A stretch of DNA of 64,000 nt from JBDHWI01 sp964590135 (GCA_964590135.1 CAZPVX010000016.1:49514-113513), one strand, 5' to 3'; shown: positions 1 through 7,680, counted from the stretch's first letter. The notes: generated from the letters alone by a model not told the origin. Made by a program: numbers and translations.

Positions 1-2
1 CG

Positions 3-593
3 ACCCAAGCCGACTTTACTCAGGCTGATCTCGCCTCAGCGGTGATGAACCATGCGCGCTTGAACGAAGCCGTCTTTGCCCAAGCCGTGATGGAAGTTGC
101 AAACCTGATCGGCGCAGATTTGCGGCGCGCAGATTTGCGACAGGCAAAAATGGCGCGTGCAGATCTGCGCTCTGCGGATCTCGGGCATGCGAAACTCCAT
201 CGCGCGCGGATGGCCGGTGCGCAACTCGGCAGCGCCGACCTGATGGCGGCAGAATTTCACGCCGCCGAACTGAATGATGCCAACCTGGATGGCGTGCTGG
301 GCGAGCGCGCTGATTTCAGCGACGCCTTCCTGCAGCGCGCCAGTCTGATTGACGCGCGATTGCAGGGCGCTCTGCTGCGCGACGCCAACTTGAGTGAGGC
401 GTTGCTCCTGCGCACTGATCTGAGTGATGCTCAATGCAGCCGCGCCATCTTTCGCGCTGCCAACCTGCAGGGCGCCGTGCTGAATGGAACGGATCTGACC
501 GAGGCGACGCTGCGCAATGCTGAATTGAGCGAGGGAGCACTCTTGCGTGCCATACTCAATCAAACCGTGCTGACGAATGGCGCAATCGCGTAG
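3..593 (+). CDS. Pentapeptide repeat protein (5' end outside window)
   Basis: The reading frame is open from the first complete codon, so the true start lies upstream; an internal GTG at 42 is not needed. The whole visible product is a run of about 38 pentapeptide repeats of the A(D/N)LXX type, with Leu, Phe or Met at the centre every fifth residue (for example GADLRRADLRQ near the beginning). Such repeats fold into a right-handed quadrilateral beta-helix. No extra domain is visible at the C-terminus, which ends inside the repeat pattern. The family includes DNA-mimic gyrase protectors and many proteins of unknown role; nothing here decides between them. The gene ends just before a strong hairpin. 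Confidence 0.9.
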   Translation, partial: TQADFTQADLASAVMNHARLNEAVFAQAVMEVANLIGADLRRADLRQAKMARADLRSADLGHAKLHRARMAGAQLGSADLMAAEFHAAELNDANLDGVLGERADFSDAFLQRASLIDARLQGALLRDANLSEALLLRTDLSDAQCSRAIFRAANLQGAVLNGTDLTEATLRNAELSEGALLRAILNQTVLTNGAIA

Positions 594-600
594 AAAAAGA

Positions 601-632
601 AGAAAGGGTCGGAGATCTCCAACCCTTTGTTT
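601..632. terminator. Bidirectional hairpin between pentapeptide gene and tRNA-Glu
   Basis: Arms AAAGGGT-GGAGA (603-615) and TCTCC-ACCCTTT (616-628) form a near-perfect stem with one mismatch. T-rich sequence follows on the plus side, and a stretch that reads TCTTCTTTTTCTA on the minus strand lies on the other side. It fits termination of both the upstream protein gene and the minus-strand tRNA. Confidence 0.6.
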
Positions 633-669
633 AGGCGATAGCGACTTGCAAATCCTGATTTGACTTGTG

Positions 670-741
670 TGACCCCTACGGGACTCGAACCCGTGTTTTA
701 GCCTTGAAAGGGCTGCGTCCTAACCACTAGACGAAGGGGCC
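670..741 (-). tRNA. tRNA-Glu (anticodon UUC)
   Basis: On the minus strand the acceptor arm GGCCCCT pairs with AGGGGTC (one G-U pair). The D arm is GTC...GGAC. The anticodon stem AGCC/GGCT holds the 7-nt loop CTTTCAA with anticodon TTC. The T arm is ACGGG-TTCGAGT-CCCGT. The discriminator is A, and the 3' CCA is not encoded (the next bases are CAC), so it must be added post-transcriptionally. Confidence 0.95.
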
Positions 742-758
742 GCGTAAAGCGCGCGGCA

Positions 759-786
759 TTGTAACACGGCGCGGCCTTTTTATAAT
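759..786 (+). promoter_or_regulatory. Sigma-70 type promoter for the DUF3048 lipoprotein gene
   Basis: TTGTAA (759-764) and a perfect TATAAT (781-786) are separated by 16 bp, 39 bp upstream of the start codon at 826. Confidence 0.65.
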
Positions 787-825
787 CACCAGTCTTGTAG
801 AAAAAGCCCATCGAAGGAGTTCAAT

Positions 826-2010
826 TTGAAACAGCATCAACGCGTCCGTCGTGCCTCATGGCTGCTCGCTGCGACCCTGGTTATAACTGCGTGCGGCTCC
901 GCACAGGCTGAGCCAACCGCGACCATGTTTGCGCCACAAGTGACCATCTTCGTGCCCAGCGCCACCATCGCACCAACGGACACGCCATCTCCCACGACTG
1001 CGCCGGCGACTGAAACGCCTGAGCCGCAAGCCGCGGCGGCAGTCAGCGACACTGCTGCTGCGCCGGCGATGCTCGCCGCAAACGCAAACCCCTATACCGG
1101 TCTGGTCATCGACGACTCAGCTGCGCTCAATCGCAAGCCGTTGCTGATCAAGGTGGCGAACACAGCAGAGGTGCGGCCACAATCCGGCTTGAGCCAGGCC
1201 GACGTGGTGGTGGAGCACCTTTCTGAGGGCAGCATCACGCGCTTCACTGCGCTATTTCTCACCAATTCGCCGACAAAAGTGGGGTCGGTGCGCAGTTGCA
1301 GGCTGATCGATATTGAGTTGCCTGTGATCTTCGATGCGGCGCTGGTTTGCTCTGGCACCAGCCCGGGCGTGAAGCCTTTGATGCGCAACTCGTATGCCTA
1401 CAAGAATGACCTGACCATGATCAGCGACTTCGGGCCGTATGAGTGCGCGAGTTGCCCGATGTTCCGCGTGAGCGGACGCGTGCCTCCGCATAACCTGTTT
1501 GCCAACGCGCCGAATGCGTGGAAGGAACTGGACAAGCGCGGTGTGAATGTGCGATCGACATTCAGGGCATGGGTGTTTGATGCGACGCCGCCGGCGGGCA
1601 AGGACACCCGCGTTGTCGACGTCGGCTACAAATCTGGCAAAGTGAGTTGGACCTATGACTCAGCTGCCGGCAAGTGGCTGCGCGCTGTCAGTGGTCAGCA
1701 GCAGATCGATGCTGAGAACCGCCAGAAGATTGCCTTTGACAACGTGATCGTGGTGTATGCGCATCACCAGACCACGCTGATTCAAGAGGACGTTGGCGGC
1801 GCGCGCTCGATCGAAATTCAGGTCTGGGGCGAAGGTCCGCTGCGCGTCTTTCGCGACGGTCGCGAGATCGGCGGACGATGGAAGCGCGGCAGCGGGGTGG
1901 GGGAATTCGAGTTCTTTGACGTAAATGGCAACAAGATTCCCCTTAAGCCTGGCACGACATGGATCGAAATGGTGCCAATCAAAGGCGAGGTGCCGGTGAC
2001 AACCGAGTGA
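826..2010 (+). CDS. DUF3048 domain (YerB-like) lipoprotein
   Basis: The 394-residue product starts at a TTG codon, chosen because GAAGGAGT lies just upstream (813-820). Residues 1-24 are a lipoprotein signal with basic residues, a hydrophobic stretch and a lipobox ending ITAC, so the protein should be anchored outside the membrane. A Thr/Pro/Ala linker (about 30-85) follows. From TGLVIDD (about 92) to the C-terminus is a DUF3048 region of the type found in Bacillus YerB, with the conserved stretch KVGSVRSCR and a Cys-containing loop (YECASCPMF). The molecular function of the family is not established; cell-envelope roles are likely. The gene is monocistronic between a promoter and a hairpin. 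Confidence 0.85.
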   Translation: MKQHQRVRRASWLLAATLVITACGSAQAEPTATMFAPQVTIFVPSATIAPTDTPSPTTAPATETPEPQAAAAVSDTAAAPAMLAANANPYTGLVIDDSAALNRKPLLIKVANTAEVRPQSGLSQADVVVEHLSEGSITRFTALFLTNSPTKVGSVRSCRLIDIELPVIFDAALVCSGTSPGVKPLMRNSYAYKNDLTMISDFGPYECASCPMFRVSGRVPPHNLFANAPNAWKELDKRGVNVRSTFRAWVFDATPPAGKDTRVVDVGYKSGKVSWTYDSAAGKWLRAVSGQQQIDAENRQKIAFDNVIVVYAHHQTTLIQEDVGGARSIEIQVWGEGPLRVFRDGREIGGRWKRGSGVGEFEFFDVNGNKIPLKPGTTWIEMVPIKGEVPVTTE

Positions 2011-2032
2011 CCGGTCTGCTGGTCACTCGGTT
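2001..2032. terminator. Convergent-gene hairpin terminator
   Basis: Perfect 12-bp inverted repeat AACCGAGTGACC / GGTCACTCGGTT with an 8-nt loop, overlapping the stop codon of the plus-strand gene and facing the convergent LysM gene. There is no clear T-tract, so factor-independent action is uncertain. Confidence 0.5.
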
Positions 2033-2060
2033 GGGCCAGGGCATCGATTTGGCGATGTGA

Positions 2061-2735
2061 TCATCGTTGCTCACACGTCACGATGACCAGTCGTTTGCCG
2101 GATGGAACAAAGCGCACATCGTCGATGCCGTTGCGCCAGACGATGGCGTTGATGGTGGTGTGGTAACGCAGTGCGATGCGGAAGATGTTTTCGCCTGGCT
2201 GCACCACATGCACCACTCGCCGGCCGCAGCGCACGCCGGCGGAGCCTGTGTTACTGTTGCTGCTGCTGTTCGTGTTGCTGTTGGTGGTTGGGCGCGAGCC
2301 GGCCGGGAAGGGTTGAACTGACTCGTCGATGCCACTGGCCGGCGGCATGCTGCCGCTTGGCTCAGGCAGGGTGCCGGACGTTTCAAAGTGGGGAGCATTC
2401 GGGTCAGCGGGTTGCGGCTCGACACCCGGGATGCTCGTGCCTTCGTTGCCGGTGAGTGGCGGCGGGTTGAACATTGGCTGCTCGGTCGGTGAAATTGGCT
2501 CCGGCGGCCCCACTTCACGGGTCGGCACGATTTCTGGCAGTGGCAGCGGCGTGGGCGTCGGCTGCTGCACGATTACCTGGCCGGGCTGCGCCTGTGGCAT
2601 GCCCACGCTAACGGGGCGAGTCAGGCGGAGTCGGTCGGTAGTCAGGGCGAACACGACAACAGCACAGATTATGATCAAGATGCTGATCAACACGAGCAAC
2701 ACGGTGGTTGTGCCGCTCGATATTCGCGAATTCAT
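2061..2735 (-). CDS. Membrane-anchored LysM domain protein
   Basis: A 224-residue protein with one N-terminal transmembrane segment (about residues 10-31, VLLVLISILIIICAVVVF). A long Pro/Ser/Asn-rich linker (about 45-165, with a poly-Ser/Asn run) leads to a C-terminal LysM domain (about 172-220) containing the typical VHVVQPGENIFRIALRY start. LysM binds N-acetylglucosamine-containing glycans, so the protein probably sits on the outer face of the membrane and contacts peptidoglycan or another cell-wall glycan. No catalytic domain is visible. It is divergent from the phosphoribosyltransferase gene, with only 46 bp between the start codons. Confidence 0.85.
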   Translation of the reverse strand: MNSRISSGTTTVLLVLISILIIICAVVVFALTTDRLRLTRPVSVGMPQAQPGQVIVQQPTPTPLPLPEIVPTREVGPPEPISPTEQPMFNPPPLTGNEGTSIPGVEPQPADPNAPHFETSGTLPEPSGSMPPASGIDESVQPFPAGSRPTTNSNTNSSSNSNTGSAGVRCGRRVVHVVQPGENIFRIALRYHTTINAIVWRNGIDDVRFVPSGKRLVIVTCEQR

Positions 2736-2781
2736 TGGGGCTAAGGTACACTATTTGCAGGAAATTGCAAAGGGATTTGAC

Positions 2782-3297
2782 ATGCGAAGAGAGGAAGCGC
2801 CGAAGCAGGAAGTATTGAGCTGGAGCGACGTTGATGCGCTGATTGATCAGGTGTTGCCGAACATGACAGGCGTTTATGACGCCCTGATGATGATCACGCG
2901 TGGCGGCATCATACCGGGCGGCTTGATTGCGGAAGCGCTCAACATCAAGCACATTTTGACAGCGGCGGTGGAATTCCCCGCCGGCGATGCCCCGCGCTTA
3001 CTTGCATGGCCATCCTTTTTGCAATTTCCAGATGAATCGCTCACGCGCGGCCGGCGCGTATTGCTCGTAGATGATGTGTGGACGCATGGCCGGCACATTA
3101 TGACCGTGCGCGGCCGTGTGGAAGCAAGCGGTGCGCGGGTGGAGACGGCTGTGCTGCACTACAAGCCATCTGCCTCGCTCTTCCCCAATCACAAACCCAC
3201 CTATTACGCCGCCGTGACGGATGCCTACATTGTGTATCCGTGGGAGATCGATCGCAAACCGCGTGCATCGCGGGTGATGACGCCGGTGGAATTCTGA
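2782..3297 (+). CDS. Phosphoribosyltransferase family protein (purine type)
   Basis: 171 residues from ATG 2782, preceded by AAAGGGA. The frame is open further upstream, but that part is antisense to the LysM gene and has no start context. The type I PRTase PRPP loop VLLVDDVWTHGRH (about 92-105) and an N-terminal MITRGGIIPGGLIAEAL segment match xanthine/guanine or hypoxanthine phosphoribosyltransferases, which make nucleotides from bases and PRPP. The canonical Thr-Gly of the PRPP loop (DDVxTTG) appears here as THG, so substrate and even catalytic rank are uncertain. The next gene starts 23 bp downstream and may be co-transcribed. Confidence 0.8.
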   Translation: MRREEAPKQEVLSWSDVDALIDQVLPNMTGVYDALMMITRGGIIPGGLIAEALNIKHILTAAVEFPAGDAPRLLAWPSFLQFPDESLTRGRRVLLVDDVWTHGRHIMTVRGRVEASGARVETAVLHYKPSASLFPNHKPTYYAAVTDAYIVYPWEIDRKPRASRVMTPVEF

Positions 3298-3319
3298 TGG
3301 CTGTTGCCAAGAGCGAATT

Positions 3320-4564
3320 GTGGATCTCAAGAACCTGCCTGTTAACACCTGTCCGCTGTGCCGGCAAGCTGCTCTCGACCAAAGCACGGATCAGTGGACG
3401 TGTGATTTTTGCGGTTGCAAACTGGAATTTGACCCGCATAGCCGGCACACGCGTGTCACCTATTGGCCGGTGCAATATGCAGCGCTGAAGGCCGGCGTGG
3501 GTTCGGAATGGCTGGGCCGACGCGAGTTGTTCGAGCGTGTTGATGCGGCTGCAGATGCTGCGCCGGTGACCCGCGCGCCCAGGCTGGTTGGCCCGCTGCT
3601 CATCATCGCTGCTGCGCTGTTGCTGCTGTGCGTCATGCTTGGCGCGGTGGCGTCGGCAATCGTCATCAGCCCGAGCATCGCGCGCACGCGCCGCACGATT
3701 TTGCAGGCCTACCAGCCGACGGCCACCGCCACGATTACGGCAACTGCTGCTACAACCCAAACCGCATTGGCGACGCCGTCGCTGGAACAGCCGGCGCTCG
3801 ACTCGCCACTGAGTTTGACGCCTGCGCCTTCATTCGAAGCGCCAGCAGCGACGCCGTTTGAGGTCACGGCAACTCCGCAACTGCCGACGCCGGCGTTGCC
3901 CACACCGGCGTCGCAACAGGTGAACCAGCCACAGCCGCAGCCGACGCTGCAGCAATTGCCGCCGACGTTCACGCCGGCGCCGCCACCGACGATTCCTGTT
4001 CAGTCGACCATGCCGCCGGCCTTGCCTGGCGCACAGACATCGCCATTGCCGCAGCCGCCCGTCGCGCCAGAGCAACCGGGGCAACCTGAGCAACCCACGC
4101 AGCCGCCGGCATTGCCGCCAACTGCAACGCCGTTGCCCACACCGACAGTCACCACGCGCCCCACGGTTGCCATCACGCCGCAACCGCTGCAACCCGGCTC
4201 GCAGTTACTGGCCGGCACGGTCAGGATCGTCACCGTGTCTGCCAACGGCAGCGTCTCGCAGAACGAGGCCGACGAATATGTCGAATTGCACAACGAGGGA
4301 CAATCGCCGGAGTATCTCGATGGTTGGAAGCTGAGAGCTATCCGCAATGCCGACAACGTGTTGCTGGAGGAATATGTCTTCCCTGGCGGTGCAGTGATTG
4401 CTGCAAACCAGACCTGCCGTATCTACACGAATCTGCCATACGGGGAGTTCAACTGCGGCTTCAGCAACGGGTTTGCAAGCAACGAGCCGATCTGGCCGCC
4501 TAATAGCGCGCGGGCGGTGCTTGTCAATGCGCAGGGTCAGGAAATGGCCCGCTTCGTGTATTGA
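3320..4564 (+). CDS. Zinc-ribbon, transmembrane, lamin-tail domain protein
   Basis: A 414-residue protein starting at GTG 3320 with a weak ribosome site. Residues 11-33 contain CPLC and CDFCGC, a zinc-ribbon pattern. Residues about 90-118 form one strongly hydrophobic membrane segment. Residues about 130-290 are low-complexity Pro/Thr/Ala/Gln. Residues about 298-414 look like a lamin-tail domain (LTD), with VRIVTVSANGS, EYVELHNEGQSPEYLDGWKL and a C-terminal beta-strand ARAVLVNAQGQEMARF. The likely topology is a cytoplasmic zinc ribbon joined through the membrane and a stalk to an extracellular LTD. Function is unknown. It lies directly upstream of the sigma factor gene but is separated from it by a strong promoter. 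Confidence 0.75.
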   Translation: MDLKNLPVNTCPLCRQAALDQSTDQWTCDFCGCKLEFDPHSRHTRVTYWPVQYAALKAGVGSEWLGRRELFERVDAAADAAPVTRAPRLVGPLLIIAAALLLLCVMLGAVASAIVISPSIARTRRTILQAYQPTATATITATAATTQTALATPSLEQPALDSPLSLTPAPSFEAPAATPFEVTATPQLPTPALPTPASQQVNQPQPQPTLQQLPPTFTPAPPPTIPVQSTMPPALPGAQTSPLPQPPVAPEQPGQPEQPTQPPALPPTATPLPTPTVTTRPTVAITPQPLQPGSQLLAGTVRIVTVSANGSVSQNEADEYVELHNEGQSPEYLDGWKLRAIRNADNVLLEEYVFPGGAVIAANQTCRIYTNLPYGEFNCGFSNGFASNEPIWPPNSARAVLVNAQGQEMARFVY

Positions 4565-4582
4565 AATTGGACATTTTCCTGC

Positions 4583-4611
4583 TTGACAATCTCTTGGAGG
4601 ATTACTAATAT
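4583..4611 (+). promoter_or_regulatory. Promoter of the primary sigma factor gene
   Basis: A consensus -35 TTGACA (4583-4588) and -10 TAATAT (4606-4611) are separated by exactly 17 bp. The predicted transcription start is about 4618-4620, which gives a leader of about 90 nt. Confidence 0.75.
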
Positions 4612-4619
4612 CCTCCAAG
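4593..4619. promoter_or_regulatory. Perfect inverted repeat overlapping the rpoD promoter (candidate operator)
   Basis: CTTGGAGGAT (4593-4602), 7-nt spacer, ATCCTCCAAG (4610-4619): 10 of 10 bases are complementary. It covers the spacer and -10 box and ends at the predicted transcription start, the usual place for a repressor site. It lies mostly upstream of the transcript, so a DNA site is more likely than an RNA hairpin. The cognate regulator is unknown. Confidence 0.6.
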
Positions 4620-4620
4620 T

Positions 4621-4693
4621 CACACGCTCATTTTCGTGCTGACCCCCTCGCACGAAGGCTGAGATTTATTCACGTAAATCTCATAAGCGTGTG
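4621..4693 (+). promoter_or_regulatory. Structured 5' leader of rpoD, predicted three-way junction RNA
   Basis: Three perfect helices are visible. P1 CACACGCT (4621-4628) pairs with AGCGTGTG (4686-4693). P2 TTCGTGC (4633-4639) pairs with GCACGAA (4650-4656) around the loop TGACCCCCTC. P3 GAGATTTA (4661-4668) pairs with TAAATCTC (4675-4682) around TTCACG. P1 begins within a few bases of the predicted transcription start. The sequence after P1 (GTGT-ATA-ACAC, 4691-4701) can form an alternative small hairpin that competes with P1. No Shine-Dalgarno sequence precedes the ATG at 4709. It does not match a riboswitch class I recognise. Confidence 0.55.
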
Positions 4694-4708
4694 TATAACA
4701 CTAACTAG

Positions 4709-6061
4709 ATGGCGATTAAGAAGACTTCAAAGAGCCTCAAGCCTGTCCGCAAAGCCGCACCCAAATCCAGCAAGCGCCAGGCCAAGCGACCAGCAGAGAT
4801 TGCTGCGCCGCCGTTGAACGCTGCTCCGACGGCGGTTGCAGTTGCTCCGATTTCCATTGCCCAGGCAACGGCTATTGAGGAGATCACAGTCGAAGAGTTG
4901 AGCGCAGAAGAGCAGTTGATCAACCTCGGACGCGAGAAGGGCTATGTTACCTACGAAGACATTTTGGGGCTGTTCCCGGATGCCGAGAAGAACATGGACC
5001 AATTGGAGGAACTCTTCGCGTCGTTGTCCGACGCCAGTGTAGCGGTGGTGGCAAGCGAGGATGAAGCCGCTGATCAGGCTGTGGATGACGACGACGATGA
5101 AGAAGATGAATACAACGAGCGCTCCAATGAGAGCTTGATTGAGGCGATCGAAGCCGACGACACCGTCGGCTTGTATCTCAAAGAGATTGGCCGCGTGGCG
5201 TTGCTCACGGCGCCGCAAGAGGTGGATCTTGCGCAGCGCATGGAGCGCGGCCGCGAGGCGCGTGAACAAATCCAGACTGGCGAAGTTAGCGATCCGAACG
5301 ACGTTGAACGATTGGAGTTCCTCGTCGATGATGGCATGGCCGCCCGCGAACATCTCATCAATGCCAACTCGCGCCTCGTCATTAGTGTGGCGAAGAAATA
5401 TATCGGTCGTGGCGTGCCGTTCCTCGATTTGATTCAGGAAGGCAACATTGGCCTGATTCGCGCTGCCAAGAAGTTTGACTGGCGGCGTGGCCACAAATTC
5501 AGCACCTATGCGACTTGGTGGATTCGCCAGGCTGTGACGCGTGCCATCGCCGACCAGGGCCGCACCATCCGTGTGCCGGTGCATATGGGCGATCAGATCA
5601 ACCGGTTGTTGCGCGCCAGCCACCAACTGACGCAGGAATTGGGCCGCGACCCGACAGTGGCCGAGTTGGCGGAGGCGTTGAACGTGACGGTGCGCAAGGC
5701 GGAGCAAATGATTCAGGTGGCGCGCCGGCCCATCAGTCTGGAGACGCCGACCGATGACGAAGAAGAGAGCGTGCTGGGTGACTTCATCCCCGATGAGGAT
5801 AGCCCTGCGCCGGCGGAGATGGTGACCAGCCAGATGCTGCGCGAGCAGCTCTCTGATATTTTGGACACACTGCCGCCGCGCGAAGTGCGCATTCTGCAAC
5901 TGCGCTACGGTCTGCTGGATGGCGAGACTTACACGCTGGAGGAAGTCGGTCGCAAGCTGGGTGTGACGCGCGAGCGGGTGCGCCAGATTGAGGCCCAGGC
6001 GCTCAGCCGGCTACGCTTGCCGGCACATGCCCGCAAACTGCGCGACTTTCTGAAAGAGTAG
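4709..6061 (+). CDS. rpoD: RNA polymerase primary sigma factor (RpoD/SigA)
   Basis: A 450-residue sigma-70 factor with all main regions. A Lys/Ala-rich N-terminal extension (1-60) precedes region 1.1 (about 66-110), an acidic stretch (about 118-135) and region 1.2 (about 150-180). Region 2 (about 218-285) has FLDLIQEGNIGLIRAAKKFD and the -10-melting segment FSTYATWWIRQAV. Region 3 (about 290-370) and region 4 (about 385-445, with the helix-turn-helix VTRERVRQIEAQALSRLR) follow. It directs core polymerase to housekeeping promoters. The gene has its own consensus promoter, an operator-like palindrome and a folded leader, and ends at an intrinsic terminator, so it is a single-gene unit. The start lacks a visible ribosome-binding site. 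Confidence 0.97.
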   Translation: MAIKKTSKSLKPVRKAAPKSSKRQAKRPAEIAAPPLNAAPTAVAVAPISIAQATAIEEITVEELSAEEQLINLGREKGYVTYEDILGLFPDAEKNMDQLEELFASLSDASVAVVASEDEAADQAVDDDDDEEDEYNERSNESLIEAIEADDTVGLYLKEIGRVALLTAPQEVDLAQRMERGREAREQIQTGEVSDPNDVERLEFLVDDGMAAREHLINANSRLVISVAKKYIGRGVPFLDLIQEGNIGLIRAAKKFDWRRGHKFSTYATWWIRQAVTRAIADQGRTIRVPVHMGDQINRLLRASHQLTQELGRDPTVAELAEALNVTVRKAEQMIQVARRPISLETPTDDEEESVLGDFIPDEDSPAPAEMVTSQMLREQLSDILDTLPPREVRILQLRYGLLDGETYTLEEVGRKLGVTRERVRQIEAQALSRLRLPAHARKLRDFLKE

Positions 6062-6083
6062 CGCGGATCTGTGATGCGTTTGG

Positions 6084-6110
6084 AAGGCGGCAATGCGCCG
6101 CCTTTTTTGT
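6084..6110 (+). terminator. Intrinsic terminator of rpoD
   Basis: AAGGCGGC-AATGC-GCCGCCTT stem (GC-rich, 5-nt loop) followed by a T-rich run, 23 bp after the stop codon. Confidence 0.9.
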
Positions 6111-6132
6111 TTTTCTTTTCGCCGGGGTCTGC

Positions 6133-6138
6133 TACAGT
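6133..6138 (+). promoter_or_regulatory. -10 box TACAGT close to the start codon
   Basis: TACAGT ends 8 bp before the ATG at 6147 and no ribosome-binding site is visible, so the transcript should be nearly leaderless. This is one of a series of similarly spaced sites in the window. Confidence 0.4.
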
Positions 6139-6146
6139 CATCGACG

Positions 6147-6473
6147 ATGGCGAACGCCTTTGTGATTCACCCAGATGACAATGTGGCGACGCTGATGGAT
6201 GACGCTGACGCCGGCCCCGTCAATCTGATTGGCGTAAGCGCGAGCGACACGATCATGGCCCTTGACCCTGTCTCATACGGCCACAAAGTGGCGCTGCGCG
6301 ATGTGTCACAGGGCGGGGCGATTTTGAAATATGGCATTCGCATCGGCCATGCCACCTGCGAGATTCGCGCCGGCGAATGGGTGCACCTGCACAACATAGC
6401 CAGCGACTTTGATGAGCGTGCTGCGACGCTGGACATGGCCACCGGCGCGCCGACGGACACCCGCTATGAATGA
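6147..6473 (+). CDS. UxaA-family dehydratase, small (SAF-domain) subunit
   Basis: 108 residues from ATG 6147; the longer frame upstream runs through the terminator and promoter. The protein is a single SAF-like domain of the altronate/galactarate dehydratase family, with DNVATLMDD near the start and a central ALRDVSQGGAILKYG segment followed by IGHATCEI, typical of the small N-terminal part of UxaA. These enzymes remove water from sugar acids. Here the two UxaA domains are separate genes, and the ATG of the large-subunit gene overlaps the end of this one by 8 bp, so the two are surely co-translated. The substrate cannot be read from the sequence. Confidence 0.85.
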   Translation: MANAFVIHPDDNVATLMDDADAGPVNLIGVSASDTIMALDPVSYGHKVALRDVSQGGAILKYGIRIGHATCEIRAGEWVHLHNIASDFDERAATLDMATGAPTDTRYE

Positions 6474-7680
6474 GTTGCTGCAACGCTCCTGGCAGGGCTA
6501 TCTGCGTGCCGATGGCCGCAAGGGCATCCGCAATTTACTGCTGGTGATCTATACCGTGGAGTGCGCCCAATTCGTGGCGCATGCCATTGCCAGCGATGAG
6601 CCAGACGCGCATGTCATTGGTTTCCCGGGTTGCTACGACAATCAATACGCCGTGCGCCTGCTGCTGGCGCTGGCGCGGCATCCAAACGTCGGCGCGGTGC
6701 TGGCGGTGGGATTGGGCTGTGAATACACGCAGCCGGCGAAGATCGCCGACGTGGTGCGCAAGTCTGGCCGACCGGCCGAGAGCTTCTTCATTCAGGACGC
6801 CGGCGGCACGAGCAAGAGTGTCGCAAAGGGCAAGGCGTTGCTGGCGCAGATGCGCGAGCAAATGCAGCGCGACGTTGTGCGCGTGCCGATGACGCTGGCC
6901 GATCTGGTGATTGGGAGCGAGTGCGGCGGGTCGGACGCCACATCGGGGTTGGCCGGCAATCCCGTCGTCGGACGCGCATTTGACGTGCTGGTGGATGCCG
7001 GCGGCACCGCTGTCTTCGAGGAGACAGTCGAGATGATCGGCCTCAAACTGTTAATGTTGCAGCGCGCGGCAAACAGCGCGGCGCGCGAGCAATTGGCGGG
7101 AGCCTATGACAAGGCGGTGGCATATTCGCAGGCTGTGCGCCAGTTCAGCGCGTCGCCGGGCAATTTCGCCGGCGGCCTCACAACCATTGAAGAGAAGAGC
7201 ATGGGCGCATTTGCAAAGAGCGGCAACAGGCCCATTCAAGGTGTGATTCGCGTGAGCGAACAGCCGCCGCGCGCCGGCCTGTGGCTGCTCGACAGCGTGC
7301 CAGACCCGCACTTCATGCAGTTTGGCTACACCAATCCCAACGATACCGAGGGCATCATGGATCTGATCGCCGCCGGCGCACAGATCGTGTTCTTCGTCAC
7401 GGGGCGCGGCAGCGTGATCGGCAGTCCAATTGCGCCACTGCTCAAAGTGACGGGCAATAGCCGCACATTTGCGCGCATGATTGAGGATATGGACTTCGAC
7501 GCCGGCGCGGTGCTGCGCGGGGAGCGCACGCTGGATGATGCTGCGCTGGATTTGCTGGCGCTGGCGACAGAGGTGGCCGCCGGCTGGCCAAGCAAACCTG
7601 AAGCGCTCGGCCACCGCAAATACTTCGTGATGTATAAGCACCAGAACACACCGGCGCTGATGGATGGGTGCAGGGCATAA
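6466..7680 (+). CDS. UxaA-family dehydratase, large subunit
   Basis: 404 residues starting at ATG 6466, inside the last codons of the small subunit gene. It matches the C-terminal catalytic part of altronate/galactarate dehydratases (UxaA/GarD): GYLRADGRKGIRNLLLVIYTVEC at the start, GFPGCYDNQYA, a VGLGCEYTQP segment with the conserved Cys, GSECGGSDATSGLAGNPVVG near 150, and a C-terminal VFFVTGRGSVIGSPIAPLLKVTGNS. Members use iron to dehydrate hexonates, hexarates or related sugar acids in the cytoplasm. The conserved SECGGSD loop is intact, so the enzyme is probably active. The gene is convergent with the exporter operon, 26 bp apart. Confidence 0.88.
   Translation: MNELLQRSWQGYLRADGRKGIRNLLLVIYTVECAQFVAHAIASDEPDAHVIGFPGCYDNQYAVRLLLALARHPNVGAVLAVGLGCEYTQPAKIADVVRKSGRPAESFFIQDAGGTSKSVAKGKALLAQMREQMQRDVVRVPMTLADLVIGSECGGSDATSGLAGNPVVGRAFDVLVDAGGTAVFEETVEMIGLKLLMLQRAANSAAREQLAGAYDKAVAYSQAVRQFSASPGNFAGGLTTIEEKSMGAFAKSGNRPIQGVIRVSEQPPRAGLWLLDSVPDPHFMQFGYTNPNDTEGIMDLIAAGAQIVFFVTGRGSVIGSPIAPLLKVTGNSRTFARMIEDMDFDAGAVLRGERTLDDAALDLLALATEVAAGWPSKPEALGHRKYFVMYKHQNTPALMDGCRA

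Noticed and set aside
36..563. Minus-strand open frame opposite the pentapeptide gene
   Set aside because: A mirror of the repeat codon pattern; the product is low-complexity and the plus-strand frame has the clear family signature.
2329..2781. N-terminal extension of the phosphoribosyltransferase
   Set aside because: It is antisense to the LysM gene, Gly-rich and without a ribosome site, while ATG 2782 has one and matches family length.
4657..4668. GGCTGAGA in the rpoD leader as part of a TPP riboswitch
   Set aside because: Only the CTGAGA-like string is present; the other conserved TPP elements (ACCC, the GAACCTGAT region and GCGNAGGGA) are missing and the fold is different.
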